This document shows, piece after piece, positions 1 through 8,977 of a DNA stretch of 64,000 nt. How positions within the stretch are numbered: position 1 is the first letter of the stretch; the number at the start of each line of letters is the position of its first letter. The stretch comes from Elephas maximus indicus. Taxonomy: Eukaryota > Chordata > Mammalia > Proboscidea > Elephantidae. The notes beneath the pieces were generated by a model. The model had not been told where the DNA came from. It ran no database searches and saw only the letters and a list, made by a program, of their open reading frames with translations. The translations under genes were made by a program, and so were the position numbers. The DNA lies in NCBI RefSeq assembly GCF_024166365.1, contig NC_064831.1, positions 44,455,768-44,519,767 of the forward strand, given 5' to 3'.

Positions 1-137
1 ATGCTAACTACTGTACTTTTAGACAAATAACAGGGGCTCTCTACAGTTTGTTTGCCAACCGCACCCTCCCCCCACCCCTCATGGCATTTTCCCAAGTTTG
101 CTATGCTATGTTTTCTTTTTTTTTTTTTTTTTTACAG
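1..137. other. Unassigned AT-rich sequence with poly-T run
   Basis: A C-rich stretch near 60-80 is followed by an uninterrupted T run around 117-134. The T run lies directly before the composite repeat at 138 and may be its A-rich end or an older tail. No gene signal seen. Confidence 0.4.
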
Positions 138-312
138 CAACACGTTAAAAAGTCTTTCTTCCTAGTATGTCGTAGTCTGGAATCTCCACTGAAACCTGTC
201 CATCATGGGTGACTCTGCTGGTATTTGAAATACCCGTGACATAGCTTCCAGCATCATAGTAACACGCAAGTCACCATCGTTTGGCAAACTAATGGACAGG
301 TGGTAGAACGTA
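138..312 (-). mobile_element. RTE-related composite repeat, partial copy
   Basis: This stretch matches the distal module of the repeats at 13450-13915 and 19434-19872: the block reading 'tctttcttcctagt', then 'ctgaaacctgtcc', then 'catagcttccagcatca', ending near 'gacaggtgg'. Only this module is present; the RTE-like part is missing. It contains the 15-bp palindrome GGTATTTGAAATACC at 220-234. Strand is set by analogy with the RTE part of the fuller copy. The family is one I associate with elephant DNA; its formal name is not certain. Confidence 0.6.
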
Positions 313-660
313 TTACTGTATGCATATCGATTATGGCAATCATCACTGTGAAATTCTAACATAGGCAGTGAAAATTTACAGGAATAAAAATGTTCTCACA
401 GTTGTGTTTTTAAAAGAGGTGGTTCCTTTCTTTGCAAATACTTTAATAGATTTAAAAAAAAAACTTAAAAATCCTTCCCGACCCTCCCCACCCATACACA
501 AATAAAAACACTTTGTGTTTACAGCCCAGAGATTCTGACTAGCTTGGTATAAATGCCATTTTCTTTCTGTGGTTATTGTTCAACGTTTAACAACTAACTA
601 TGACACAGTAAATGAGTAAGGAAAAGAGGAGAGTTTTGCCTTATTTTAAATTCAGTTTAA
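313..660. other. No recognisable feature
   Basis: AT-rich DNA with an A9 run near 450-465. No gene, RNA or repeat could be assigned. Confidence 0.4.
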
Positions 661-663
661 GTC

Positions 664-792
664 ACACATTAATTGAACTTTTTAGTAAATGCCAGGACTG
701 TGCTAAGCTTTGTGTGGGAGGCAGCAGCGAATACCCTGCAGTCCCTGCCCCCTAGGAGCTCAGTCTAGTGGGAAAGAAGGGGCATCAGTAAA
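664..792 (-). mobile_element. L2-type ancient LINE fragment
   Basis: The order 'tgccaggactgtgctaag', then 'gtccctgccccctaggagct', then 'cagtctagtggg' follows the reverse complement of the L2 3' end, the familiar block of increasing divergence that reads as 'shortly before ... last segment of the interval'. Old and diverged; assignment from memory. Confidence 0.5.
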
Positions 793-1324
793 CAGATCTC
801 TTATGAGGCAAACTATTTGAAGGATTACCATAGTGGGTGGGAAGCAGAGACTGAGGATGATCTTATTCCTCATTTCCTGAGAGCTTTGAAAGAGATATTG
901 AAGCAGTGCCAGATTATGTTTCCCATATAAATTTACAGGGGTATGAAAATCAGTAGAGCTGGTGCTTAAAGAGAGCTGGGTGAGCTTCAGGGAATTTTCG
1001 ACAAAGTTTTTTACCCAGTACCCCTTCTTCACACTTGGTATGACATGTTTAAAGAATTGGGGTTACTTCTCTAGTATCAACAACCTCAAACTTGGACAGC
1101 TCTACAGACACAGTGCGACATTCTTTCTCCCCAAAACTTTATTGGGCTCAGCCTCAGGCTTCCATGTGACTGCCTAATTTAAACAATTCTTTGCCTCCTT
1201 ATTTCCTCCACTGCCAAAATCAGAGTGAAGTGAATACCTGTGCTGCTGCTGTTGCCTTTTCACCTGGTTCCTTTAAATGAGACAGACCTCGTACTGACAG
1301 GGAAGTTAGACTGCATCTAATCCT
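793..1324. other. No recognisable feature
   Basis: Mixed-composition DNA. Short overlapping ORFs on both strands (760-1032 and 962-1177) resemble no protein I know and have no supporting signals. Confidence 0.4.
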
Positions 1325-1440
1325 GATGCCCTGTCTTACTTATGAGGGATCAGAGGTCTTGACTTGTCCAGAATCACCAGTCTTTTCATAGTGGAGCTGT
1401 GATAAGGCTCAGGCTCTCTGGCCCCCATTACAGGCTCCTC
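1325..1440 (+). mobile_element. MIR SINE relic
   Basis: The order of a degenerate 'atgaggga..agaggtc..gacttgtccagaatcac', then 'gtggagctgtgat', then 'caggctctctgg' matches the MIR core and its 3' side on the plus strand. Highly diverged. Confidence 0.45.
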
Positions 1441-3101
1441 CTGCTGGCCCTGCCTCATACCTTATTTCTTACCCTTGCTAATGTTCACACTGGTAGCCAT
1501 GTTAGTTTAAAGGTCATTGTTTATTATCCACCCACATCTAAAAACTTCCCCACAGTTTTAAGAGGCTGAGGCTGCTCTCTTTCATTTTCAGGGCTCAAAC
1601 AAAGTCTTTATAACTCAGTTTGGTAAATTATTGTTCACGGTGTTACTTGATAGGAATTTCATGGCCATGCTTTTTGTATTCAGTCCTTATAACAGAACAC
1701 ATATTCGAGCTGTGATATTATAGTAAAAAAACCCACTGCAGGAAACTCAATATATAGATGTCCCTGTTTTTCCTAATAAATCTTACAGCAAAGTTTCTTA
1801 TGAAGTGAATTTCTATTCACATTTTCCCATGGACAACTTATGAAATCCAAGCTGGATAGCACTGTAATAAAATTAAACTGAAGAATGAAGCAAATCTTTA
1901 CAAGTCACATTTTAGAAGAAAAAAACTGGCATTTTAATAAGTGTAGGGAAGTTGCTAGAAGAAGGCAGGTTTTGGACTCTCTGGAAAAGAAATCTTTCTC
2001 CTGTGATTTTGTACACTTTATACTTCAGGAGAACATTGACTGAGATAACCTTCTTACCCAGGGTCACTGTTTCCAAGTAGCTGTGCCATTTCCTCCTGAT
2101 TCATACAGCTACTAAAAGGACAATTTGCATCTGAGTAGAATCAGATCTGGGTTTGGATCCCGAAATGGTAAGAATTTCACTGGCTTAAGGGATATTATTA
2201 TCTGTACTAACAACCTTAGTAAGAATATCAGAAAAATGAATACGTATATCTTTATATTAAAAAATAGAATAGGCAGCACAGGCTTAAATTACTAATTTGC
2301 TGATTATTTTTAGACACTGGCTTTTAAAAATACTAATAATATTTGAGTAACATTAATATTTTTGATATATTTACTTTCTCATTACAAAGTTATGATTTCT
2401 TTCAAGCACATAATTTGAAATTATTTTATTTTCATGTGTATGGGTCTCTGTTTGAGTGTATGTTTATTATATCAGAGCCCAGCCCTACTTTTTCAGAGAA
2501 CATGTCTGATTTATAATCATGTCGAAAGGGAAATAAGACGCCCTTAGTCGCAATGGCTACCATAGCAAACTTAGTGACAACTATCTCTCTCAGAAAGCAG
2601 ACAAACCTATAAGATGCTGACTGTCCCGTTTCAGTGTTGCAGCAGTCATCAGGTAACTGGCTGCAAAAAAGAACACTGCATTATTAATTCAAGGGAAGCA
2701 GGGAATATACTGAAGCAGATACCAACATTTTTAGTCTTTTTTTTCTTCAGACATAAAATGGAATCACAGAGGTGAGTCCCTGCTCTATTTAATTCTTCCC
2801 TTGGTTAGAATGTCAGCTTTCTTTTCTCTGCTGCCCTCATAAGACCCATCTGAAGGGAATAACTAAAAAGAGTTCATCTGCCATCTTTTGTACATAATAA
2901 AATTCAGGCTGCCTAGAAATCAAAGGTAACAAGTTATCCCCGCCTGCAAAAAAAATTATAATAAAGCATATTCTATAGATCTCTCTATTGCATACCCTTC
3001 TTCTTTAGTAGATTGGATTGCCAAGGTCAGAAGGCTAGTTTTGCTCTCCTAATTCTAAACTGACCGAAGGTTGATGATGTTCTAATGACCTTACTAAATG
3101 A
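1441..3101. other. Mostly unassigned, AT-rich
   Basis: No gene recognised. A possible MIR in antisense lies near 2125-2260 ('agatctgggtttggatccc' resembles the MIR 3' side), but it is too diverged to annotate firmly. The rest looks like ordinary single-copy DNA. Confidence 0.35.
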
Positions 3102-3141
3102 TTGCGGCTTTGCAGTGTTTGCGGAGCACAAATTAGTTGCG

Positions 3142-3154
3142 CCAGCAGGGGGCG
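3142..3154 (+). promoter_or_regulatory. CTCF-type binding motif
   Basis: The 13 bases CCAGCAGGGGGCG fit the CTCF core consensus (CCASYAGRKGGCR) at every position; flanking G and C bases (GCG before, AGC after) keep it GC-rich inside AT-rich surroundings. A TGCAGTG about 28 bases upstream resembles the accessory upstream CTCF motif, though the spacing is longer than usual. The motif lies outside any repeat I recognise. A motif match alone does not prove occupancy. Confidence 0.65.
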
Positions 3155-3414
3155 AGCATTAGCCACAAGACAGGCTCAGAGTTACTTTACCCTTTCTGGA
3201 CGCATACTCACGGTCCCACTTTCCCACTCACATGCACTTGCGTGCTTACACTTTTATTCCTCTCTGAACCTTATTTTAAAATTGAAATTATTATATTTCT
3301 TCTCTTATATAAAAACCTTCAACTATTGTCTTCATTGCTTGTCAAAATTATACCCACCCAGGCATAATGGAATGCACCAAGCTTTGAATTAAAGTTAACC
3401 TGTCTGTTTGTGTT

Positions 3415-3760
3415 TGAACTCCAGGTAGCTGTGTAACCTGACGCAAATTCTCTAACTTCTCTGAGCTTCAGTTTCCGCATTGGTCAAAGGTGGATAATAA
3501 AAGTGCCAACCTTTTGATGTTGCTGAGATACCTATACGGGATGTTGTTGTGTGCCGTCAAGCCAATTCTGAATCATAACGACCCTGTAAGTCAGGATAGA
3601 ACTGCTCATAAGGTTTCCAAGGAGCGGCTGATGGATTTGAACTGCCAGCCTTTTTGTTAGCAGCCGAGCTCTTAACCACTGAGCCACCAGGGCTTCTATA
3701 TGGGATGATACATGGAGTTCAGCTCAGTATTTGCTTCGTGGTAAAATCCTGGCAACTATT
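3415..3760 (-). mobile_element. MIR SINE split by an AfroSINE
   Basis: The left part (3415-3532) has the antisense MIR order: 'gctgtgtaacctgacgcaa', then 'ctctgagcttcagtttcc', then 'ggataataaaagtgcc'. The block resumes after 3707 as poorly preserved sequence. An AfroSINE at 3544-3696 interrupts it, showing that the MIR is older. Confidence 0.6.
3544..3696 (-). mobile_element. AfroSINE with target-site duplication
   Basis: The tRNA-derived head is on the right in reverse complement (GTTAGCAGCCGAGCTCTTAA, then CCACTGAGCCACCAGGGCTT). The RTE-like tail is on the left (GTTGTGTGCCGTCAAGCCAA). It is flanked by TATACGGGATG (3533-3543) and TATATGGGATG (3697-3707), a one-mismatch TSD. It interrupts the MIR. 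Non-coding, non-autonomous retroposon. Confidence 0.88.
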
Positions 3761-3799
3761 GTATAACACTAGCTCTTAGTTCAAATCCTGGGAAATCAT

Positions 3800-3948
3800 A
3801 AACCTGTTGCCCTGGAGTCGATTCTGACTCATAGTGACCCTGTAGGGCAGAGAGTTGCCCCATAGGATTTCCAAGGAGTGGTGGGTGGATTCGAACTGCT
3901 GACCTTTTGGTTAGCAGCTGATCTGTTAACAGGTGCACCATCAGGACT
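3800..3948 (-). mobile_element. AfroSINE with target-site duplication
   Basis: Tail sequence (ctggagtcgattctgactca) lies left and the tRNA-like head (ttggttagcagctgatctgt) right, so the insertion is antisense. CCTGGGAAATCAT (3787-3799) and CCTGGGAAAGCAT (3949-3961) form the TSD with one mismatch. It lies only 100 bp from the preceding copy, in the same orientation. Confidence 0.88.
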
Positions 3949-3961
3949 CCTGGGAAAGCAT

Positions 3962-5744
3962 AGATGCTCAAAAAACAGTAATAATACCCATTAAACAGGC
4001 CCTGTTAAGATTGGATTTGGGAAGGCTTATTACAGGATGAGTCTGCAGAACTCAAGGAGGAGGTGCTCAAGGAAGACTGATGCATATTTTAGTTAACAAA
4101 GGTGATTTGACAGAAGTTAAGGAACCAATGACTAAAGTTCACGGTTCACAAACCTAAAATGACGAAAAAATTGTCAAGGGAATTGAGCGCTGCACATGGA
4201 AATGGAAATAAAACAGCCTGGATGGTTTTATATCCAAAAACATGATTTACATTTAAGCAACCCGTCAGGACAGAGGGATTTTCTGCTTCTATTTTAGCAC
4301 CCAAGTTCTTTCTGGCAGGATCCAAGGCAGAACATATCTTCTGAAGTTTGGCACATCACAAACAGGCCCATCTGTTCTGGAAAGAAATGATGTTTACCCA
4401 TTGCTCTTTTACAATTTAGAGGCTTGACTGATAAAAGATGTGAGCTTGGGGGAGCAAAAATGGGTTCCAGTTGCAGGAACTAAAATCAGAAAGGACCAAC
4501 ATGTTTATGGAGTAGAATGAGTACTGAGAACTCTCATGGGTAAGACTTTATCTACTTCTTTATCCTGAAATGTGTATTCAGGTGACTACTAAATCAAGCA
4601 ACTTGATAGAAAAGGTTTTGGAAGCAAATTAACAATTTTGGGGGGATGTTCGTTTACTTGCTGAAAAGAGTCGATATATTTCATCTATCCCCCTAAATCC
4701 TGAATAATCTGTGGAAGTAGTATTTTAAGTATTGTAAGAATTACACTTAGTACAAACACTATATTTTCTCAGCTATTATCCCTATGGGTGTCTATGGAAA
4801 TTAGGAAAAAAATAGTCTTTCTTCAAATAATTACTGAGCGTTCCATATTTCTCAGCAACCTGCGGACATGTAATGCATCTCAAGGCAAAATAAATTCTAA
4901 AGTGATGCTTAGCTGTTCTCCTGGGATACTTATATACACATCTAAATAAAATAGGCCTGGGTACCTACCCGAGTCAGAAATCTGTCATATTAAACAAAGA
5001 CTTAGCTTTCATTATTAAAGGTGATACATGAAATGTGACACTTCTCTAGATGAGATGCTGTTTTCTAAAACACTACTTTGAGTGTCTAAAACTCAAAGTA
5101 TGTTTTAGAAATAATATGTAGAGTCAGCACTAGGTGAAGATTTGACAAGCAACAAGAAAACGTATAACCCTTCGGCACCTCGGAGGCTCTGACAGCAGAC
5201 GGTGTCACCGGAGGGAAATGGCAGCACAGCATGAAGCCACGTTGTCAGCTACAATCACAGGCATGTAGTACATGCTAAGATGATTTCTGAATCGCCACGC
5301 TTTCTGTGGAGGCTCAACCTTGGAGAATTTTTTTTTTTCCAATGGTGGAAGTGGGTTTGCCATTTATGGTATCTTTGTCTTAATATAGCTGTTGTCATTA
5401 AGATTTTTCTGTGTGATGCTTGTTAAATATTATGCCAGTTCCCTCCAAATCATATTTCATCAATGCTTAGCAGTGGTTTCTGATCTTTAGGCTGAAAAAG
5501 TTTTGCTTCGTTCACTCCCCAAATGCGCATCTTTTAAGCAAGAAAATACAGTTGTGCAGGAAAGCTGTGTTAACGACCTTGTAAGTTTTCTTCTCTGATT
5601 ATGCTAATAAGCCCCAAATAATTTTTATTTAGAATGGTATGGAAATATTTGGTGCATTGCACTCACACAGGTAACACAGCCCAAAACAAACTGGCCCCTC
5701 TAACCTGTGATCAGCAGGCATAAGCTAACTTGAATTGTACATGT
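3962..5744. other. Unassigned single-copy-looking DNA
   Basis: No gene or repeat could be assigned. The only structured element seen is the hairpin at 5062-5111. Confidence 0.35.
5062..5111. repeat. Strong imperfect hairpin (inverted repeat)
   Basis: Left arm 5062-5072 (TTTCTAAAACA) pairs with 5101-5111 (TGTTTTAGAAA). Inner arm 5075-5082 (ACTTTGAG) pairs with 5092-5099 (CTCAAAGT). A CT/A internal bulge separates the two stems, and the loop is 9 nt. That is 19 paired bases in a 50-nt fold. It could be a small transposon relic or an RNA hairpin; neither is proven. Confidence 0.7.
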
Positions 5745-6480
5745 TTTATTATGAAAAATTTTAACATATACAAAAGTAGGCAGATTACTGGAATGGATTT
5801 CCATACACCTAACAACTGGCTTCAATGACTATCAACTCATGATCAATCTTTCATCTATACCCCCATCTGTTCTACCCCAGCCTGTATTAATTTTGAAGCA
5901 AATCACAGACATTATGTTCTTTCATTTTTAAATATTTCGAAATTCATATTTAAAATACTTAAGCCCTTTTGTAACATAATCTTCTATATATTGCTTCATA
6001 AATTAGCAATTATTCTGTGATACTCTTAAATATCCATTTAAATGTTCAAATTTCCAATTATCTTGCGAAAGTTCTCTCCAACTTGCTCTCTTTTCTCTTT
6101 AAATCGGACTCCAAATGATCTGTAAAAGTTAAGTTTACTTGATTTGTCTTTCAAGTCTACATTAGTCTTTACCCTTCCCTTCTATGGCTTACTCATCTTT
6201 TTGTTTTTTCTCTTCTGCAGTTTATTGGAACAAACTCTTGAATAAAGTTTACACATTCTGTATTTTTCTGATTGGATCTCTGTAGCATAGTTAACGCATT
6301 TTTTCTTTCTTCTATGCTTTATATTTCTGTAAATCAGTGGCTGAGTCTACTGGCTTGATTAGATTCAGATTCAATATTTTTCGGTAGGACTATTTCATAG
6401 GTGGTTGCATATTTTTCCACAAGAAAGAACATGACATCTGCTTGTATGTCTTTTTGTGAGGTTAACACCTGTAGATGGTT
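5745..6480. mobile_element. Ancient L1-type 3' end, subfamily unknown
   Basis: The series 'tacaaaagtaggcagatta', then 'caatgactatcaactcatg', then 'cttcatctatacccccat'-like sequence, then 'gaagcaaatcacagacatta' is one I recognise as a common old eutherian L1 (L1M-type) 3' region. Strand and exact limits are uncertain. The continuation to about 6480 is T-rich and weaker. Confidence 0.45.
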
Positions 6481-7342
6481 GATGCCACCATTTTTTTATA
6501 TTAACATGTCTTCAGTCTTTTTGGTTATCTGAAGCTTTTTTTGTAGCATAGTGCTCAAGAAGAGATCACAAAAATAATATGCCTTCCTATTTTGTGTGTT
6601 TATAGCAGCTTGTATCCATTAGCCTTGAAAGTCGGTTTGTCTGAATAACAAATTCATGGCTCATATTTTCTTTCCTTAAGCCTCTTAATTATGCTACTCT
6701 CATTGCCTTCTGTCATAAATTGTTTTAAAAAAGTCTGAAGATAATCTGATTTTCTTTCCTTGTAAGCGACTTGGTCTTTTTCTCTGAATCTCCAAATAAT
6801 TTATTGCAGTATGTCTTGGCATTGCTCTTTTCTTGGTTGTTATTTCCAGGCACGCAGTATGCCCTCTCAAAACAAATATCAATTTTTTATTTTTCCCCCA
6901 GGGAACTGTCCTTAAAGTTTTTAGTATATCTCCCTGCCCCTGCATTTTCTTCTTCGGGGACTCTAGTTTTTTTTTTTTTTTTTTGGACTGGCTCTATTGT
7001 CTTTTTATCTTGAATTCTTTTTTACTATCTTACGTATTTTTTATTTCAAAATTTTTACTTCTTTTATTTATATTTCACCTAAGGTAATACCTCTTCTGTT
7101 TATAAACTCTTGTGTTTTTGCATTTCTGCAATAATTTTGTTTTCATTTCTAATTCCGTCCTGAATTCTATAACGTTATTTCTAATTTTTCTTATATCATT
7201 TTCTTAATTTATCTAAGCTTATTTTGAAATATTAGGTTACTTTTTAAACCTTTTTTGTAAGCTTGTCTTTATGTCGTATTTTCACTTTCTTGAGGGATTT
7301 TATTCTGCCTCATATACTCATTTTTTTTCTGTATGACAGCTT
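6481..7342. other. T-rich sequence, possibly decayed LINE
   Basis: Strand-biased T-rich DNA with a T18-type run near 6970-6985. It could be antisense of an A-rich L1 coding region, but no protein motif survives. ORFs on both strands here are accidental low-complexity frames. Confidence 0.3.
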
Positions 7343-7497
7343 AAAACCCATTACTGTCGAGTCCATTCTGACTCATAGCGACCCTGTAGAACAGAGTAGA
7401 ACTGCCCCATAGAGTTTCTAAGGAGCACTTGGTGGATTTGAACTGCTGACCTTTCAGTTAGCATCCGTAGCTCTTAACCACTACGCCACCAGGGTTT
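7343..7497 (-). mobile_element. AfroSINE
   Basis: Antisense copy: the tail block (ctgtcgagtccattctgact) lies left, the tRNA-like head (cttaaccactacgccaccag) right. Only a weak candidate TSD can be seen (GTATGACAG before, CTACGATAG after), so this is an older insertion. Confidence 0.85.
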
Positions 7498-7653
7498 TCT
7501 ACGATAGATTAGTATGGGATTTAAACATGTTCTCTTTCTGTTTCTCACTTTTTCATGAAATTAGTTTTCCTAAATGCATATTCCTTGTAATCAGCCTAAG
7601 TTGAAGTGTGCAGCTACTGTTCTTAATGGCCTAGTGCTTTTTCAAATGGATAC

Positions 7654-8607
7654 CTGTCTTAGTGTCCTAGAGTGGTGTTATGGGTTGAATTATGTCCCCC
7701 CAAAATGGGCGTCAACTTGACTAGTCCATGATTCCCAGTATCGTGTGATTGTCCACCATTTTGTCATCTTATGTGATTTTCCTATGTGTTATAAATCCTA
7801 CTTCTATGATGTTAATGAGGTGGGATTAGTGACAGTTATGTTAATAAGGCAGGACTCATTCTACAAGATTAGCTTCTGTCATAAGTCAATCTCTTTTTAG
7901 ATATAAAAGAGAGAAGCAAGCAGAGAGACACGGGGATCTCATACCACCAAGAATGCAATGCTGAAAGCAGGGCCTGTCCTTTGGACCTGAGGTCCCTGTG
8001 CTGAGAAGCTCCTAGACTAGGGGAATATTGATGACAAGGACCTTCCCCTAGAACGAACAGTCAGAGAAAGGCTTCTTCTGGAGCTGACACCCTGAATCTG
8101 AACTTCTAGCCTACAAGACTCAGAGAATAAACTTCTGTTAAAGCCATCCATTTGTGGTATTTCTGTTTTTGCAGCACTAGATAACTAAGACATGCTGCCA
8201 TAACAAGTACCACAAAGTGGAGAGCTTTAAAGAACCGAAATTTATTTTCTCACAGTTCTGGATGATAGAAATCTGAATTCAGGGCATTGACAGGGTTATG
8301 CTCTCTCTCTATCAGCTCTAGATTCTTCTCTGTCTCTTTCAGCTTCTGCTAGCCCAGTTGATTTGGCATTCCTTAGTTTGTAGACAGATCCTTACATGGT
8401 GTCTTCCGCCGGTGTTTGACTCTTTGCCTCACTGCCTGTTCTCCCTTAACCACTCAGAAGTGGTTAGGAGCCCCTCTACTCTGGTATGACCTTGTTAACT
8501 GATAACACACACACAAAAAATCCTATTTTCAAAGAAAGTCACATTCATAGATACAGGGGTTAGAACTCCAACATATCTTTGTGGGGGACACAATTCATTC
8601 CATAGTA
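7654..8607 (-). mobile_element. Older MaLR-type LTR, interrupted
   Basis: A short left piece (7654-7675, 'tgtcttagtgtcctagagtgg') continues at 8193 with 'tgctgccataacaagtacca' and runs to 8607 ('gtgggggacacaattcattc'). Together they follow an antisense MLT1/MST-like solo LTR of the ERVL-MaLR group, including 'aaatttattttctcacagtt'. The middle is displaced by a second LTR at 7676-8192. Non-coding. Confidence 0.6.
7676..8192 (+). mobile_element. MaLR-type solo LTR, nested
   Basis: Begins TGTTATGGGTTGAATTATGT and ends with ACTAAGACA, the TG...CA ends of an LTR. Internal landmarks are shared with the LTR at 11727-12221: 'gattcccagtatcgtg', 'ctcataccaccaagaa', 'acttctagccta'. 'AGAATAAACTTC' near the end is the polyadenylation-signal region. 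It sits inside an older antisense LTR. No clean 5-bp TSD could be found. It appears to be a lineage-specific MaLR subfamily. Confidence 0.7.
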
Positions 8608-8744
8608 GTATCTTTGTTTATTTTGAGGTTGTCCTATTGTCACTTTTTTTATACTTATTGTTACTTCCTTCTATTCCCTCTTACACAAAGTTAATATTAA
8701 TGAAGTCTTACAGTTGTCTATTTGTCTCCACTTATTTATATTTT

Positions 8745-8897
8745 AGGAGCCCTGTTCGCACAGTGGTTAAGATCTTGGCTGCTTACCAAAAGGTCGGCAG
8801 TTCAAATCCACCAGCCAGTCCTTGGAAACTTTATGGGGCAGCCCTACTTTGTCCTATAGGGTCGCCATGAGTTGAAATTGACTCGATGGCAATGGGG
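8745..8897 (+). mobile_element. AfroSINE with perfect 12-bp TSD
   Basis: The sense head (agtggttaagatcttggctg, with box-B-like GGCAGTTCAAATCC) is followed by the RTE-like tail (gggtcgccatgagttgaaat). TATTTATATTTT is present at 8733-8744 and again at 8898-8909, a perfect TSD. Confidence 0.9.
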
Positions 8898-8977
8898 TAT
8901 TTATATTTTGGAATTCATGGCAATACGCTGTCAACTGTTTTAGTTATTTTTGTTGTCTGTGGGTTTGGTTTTGTTAT

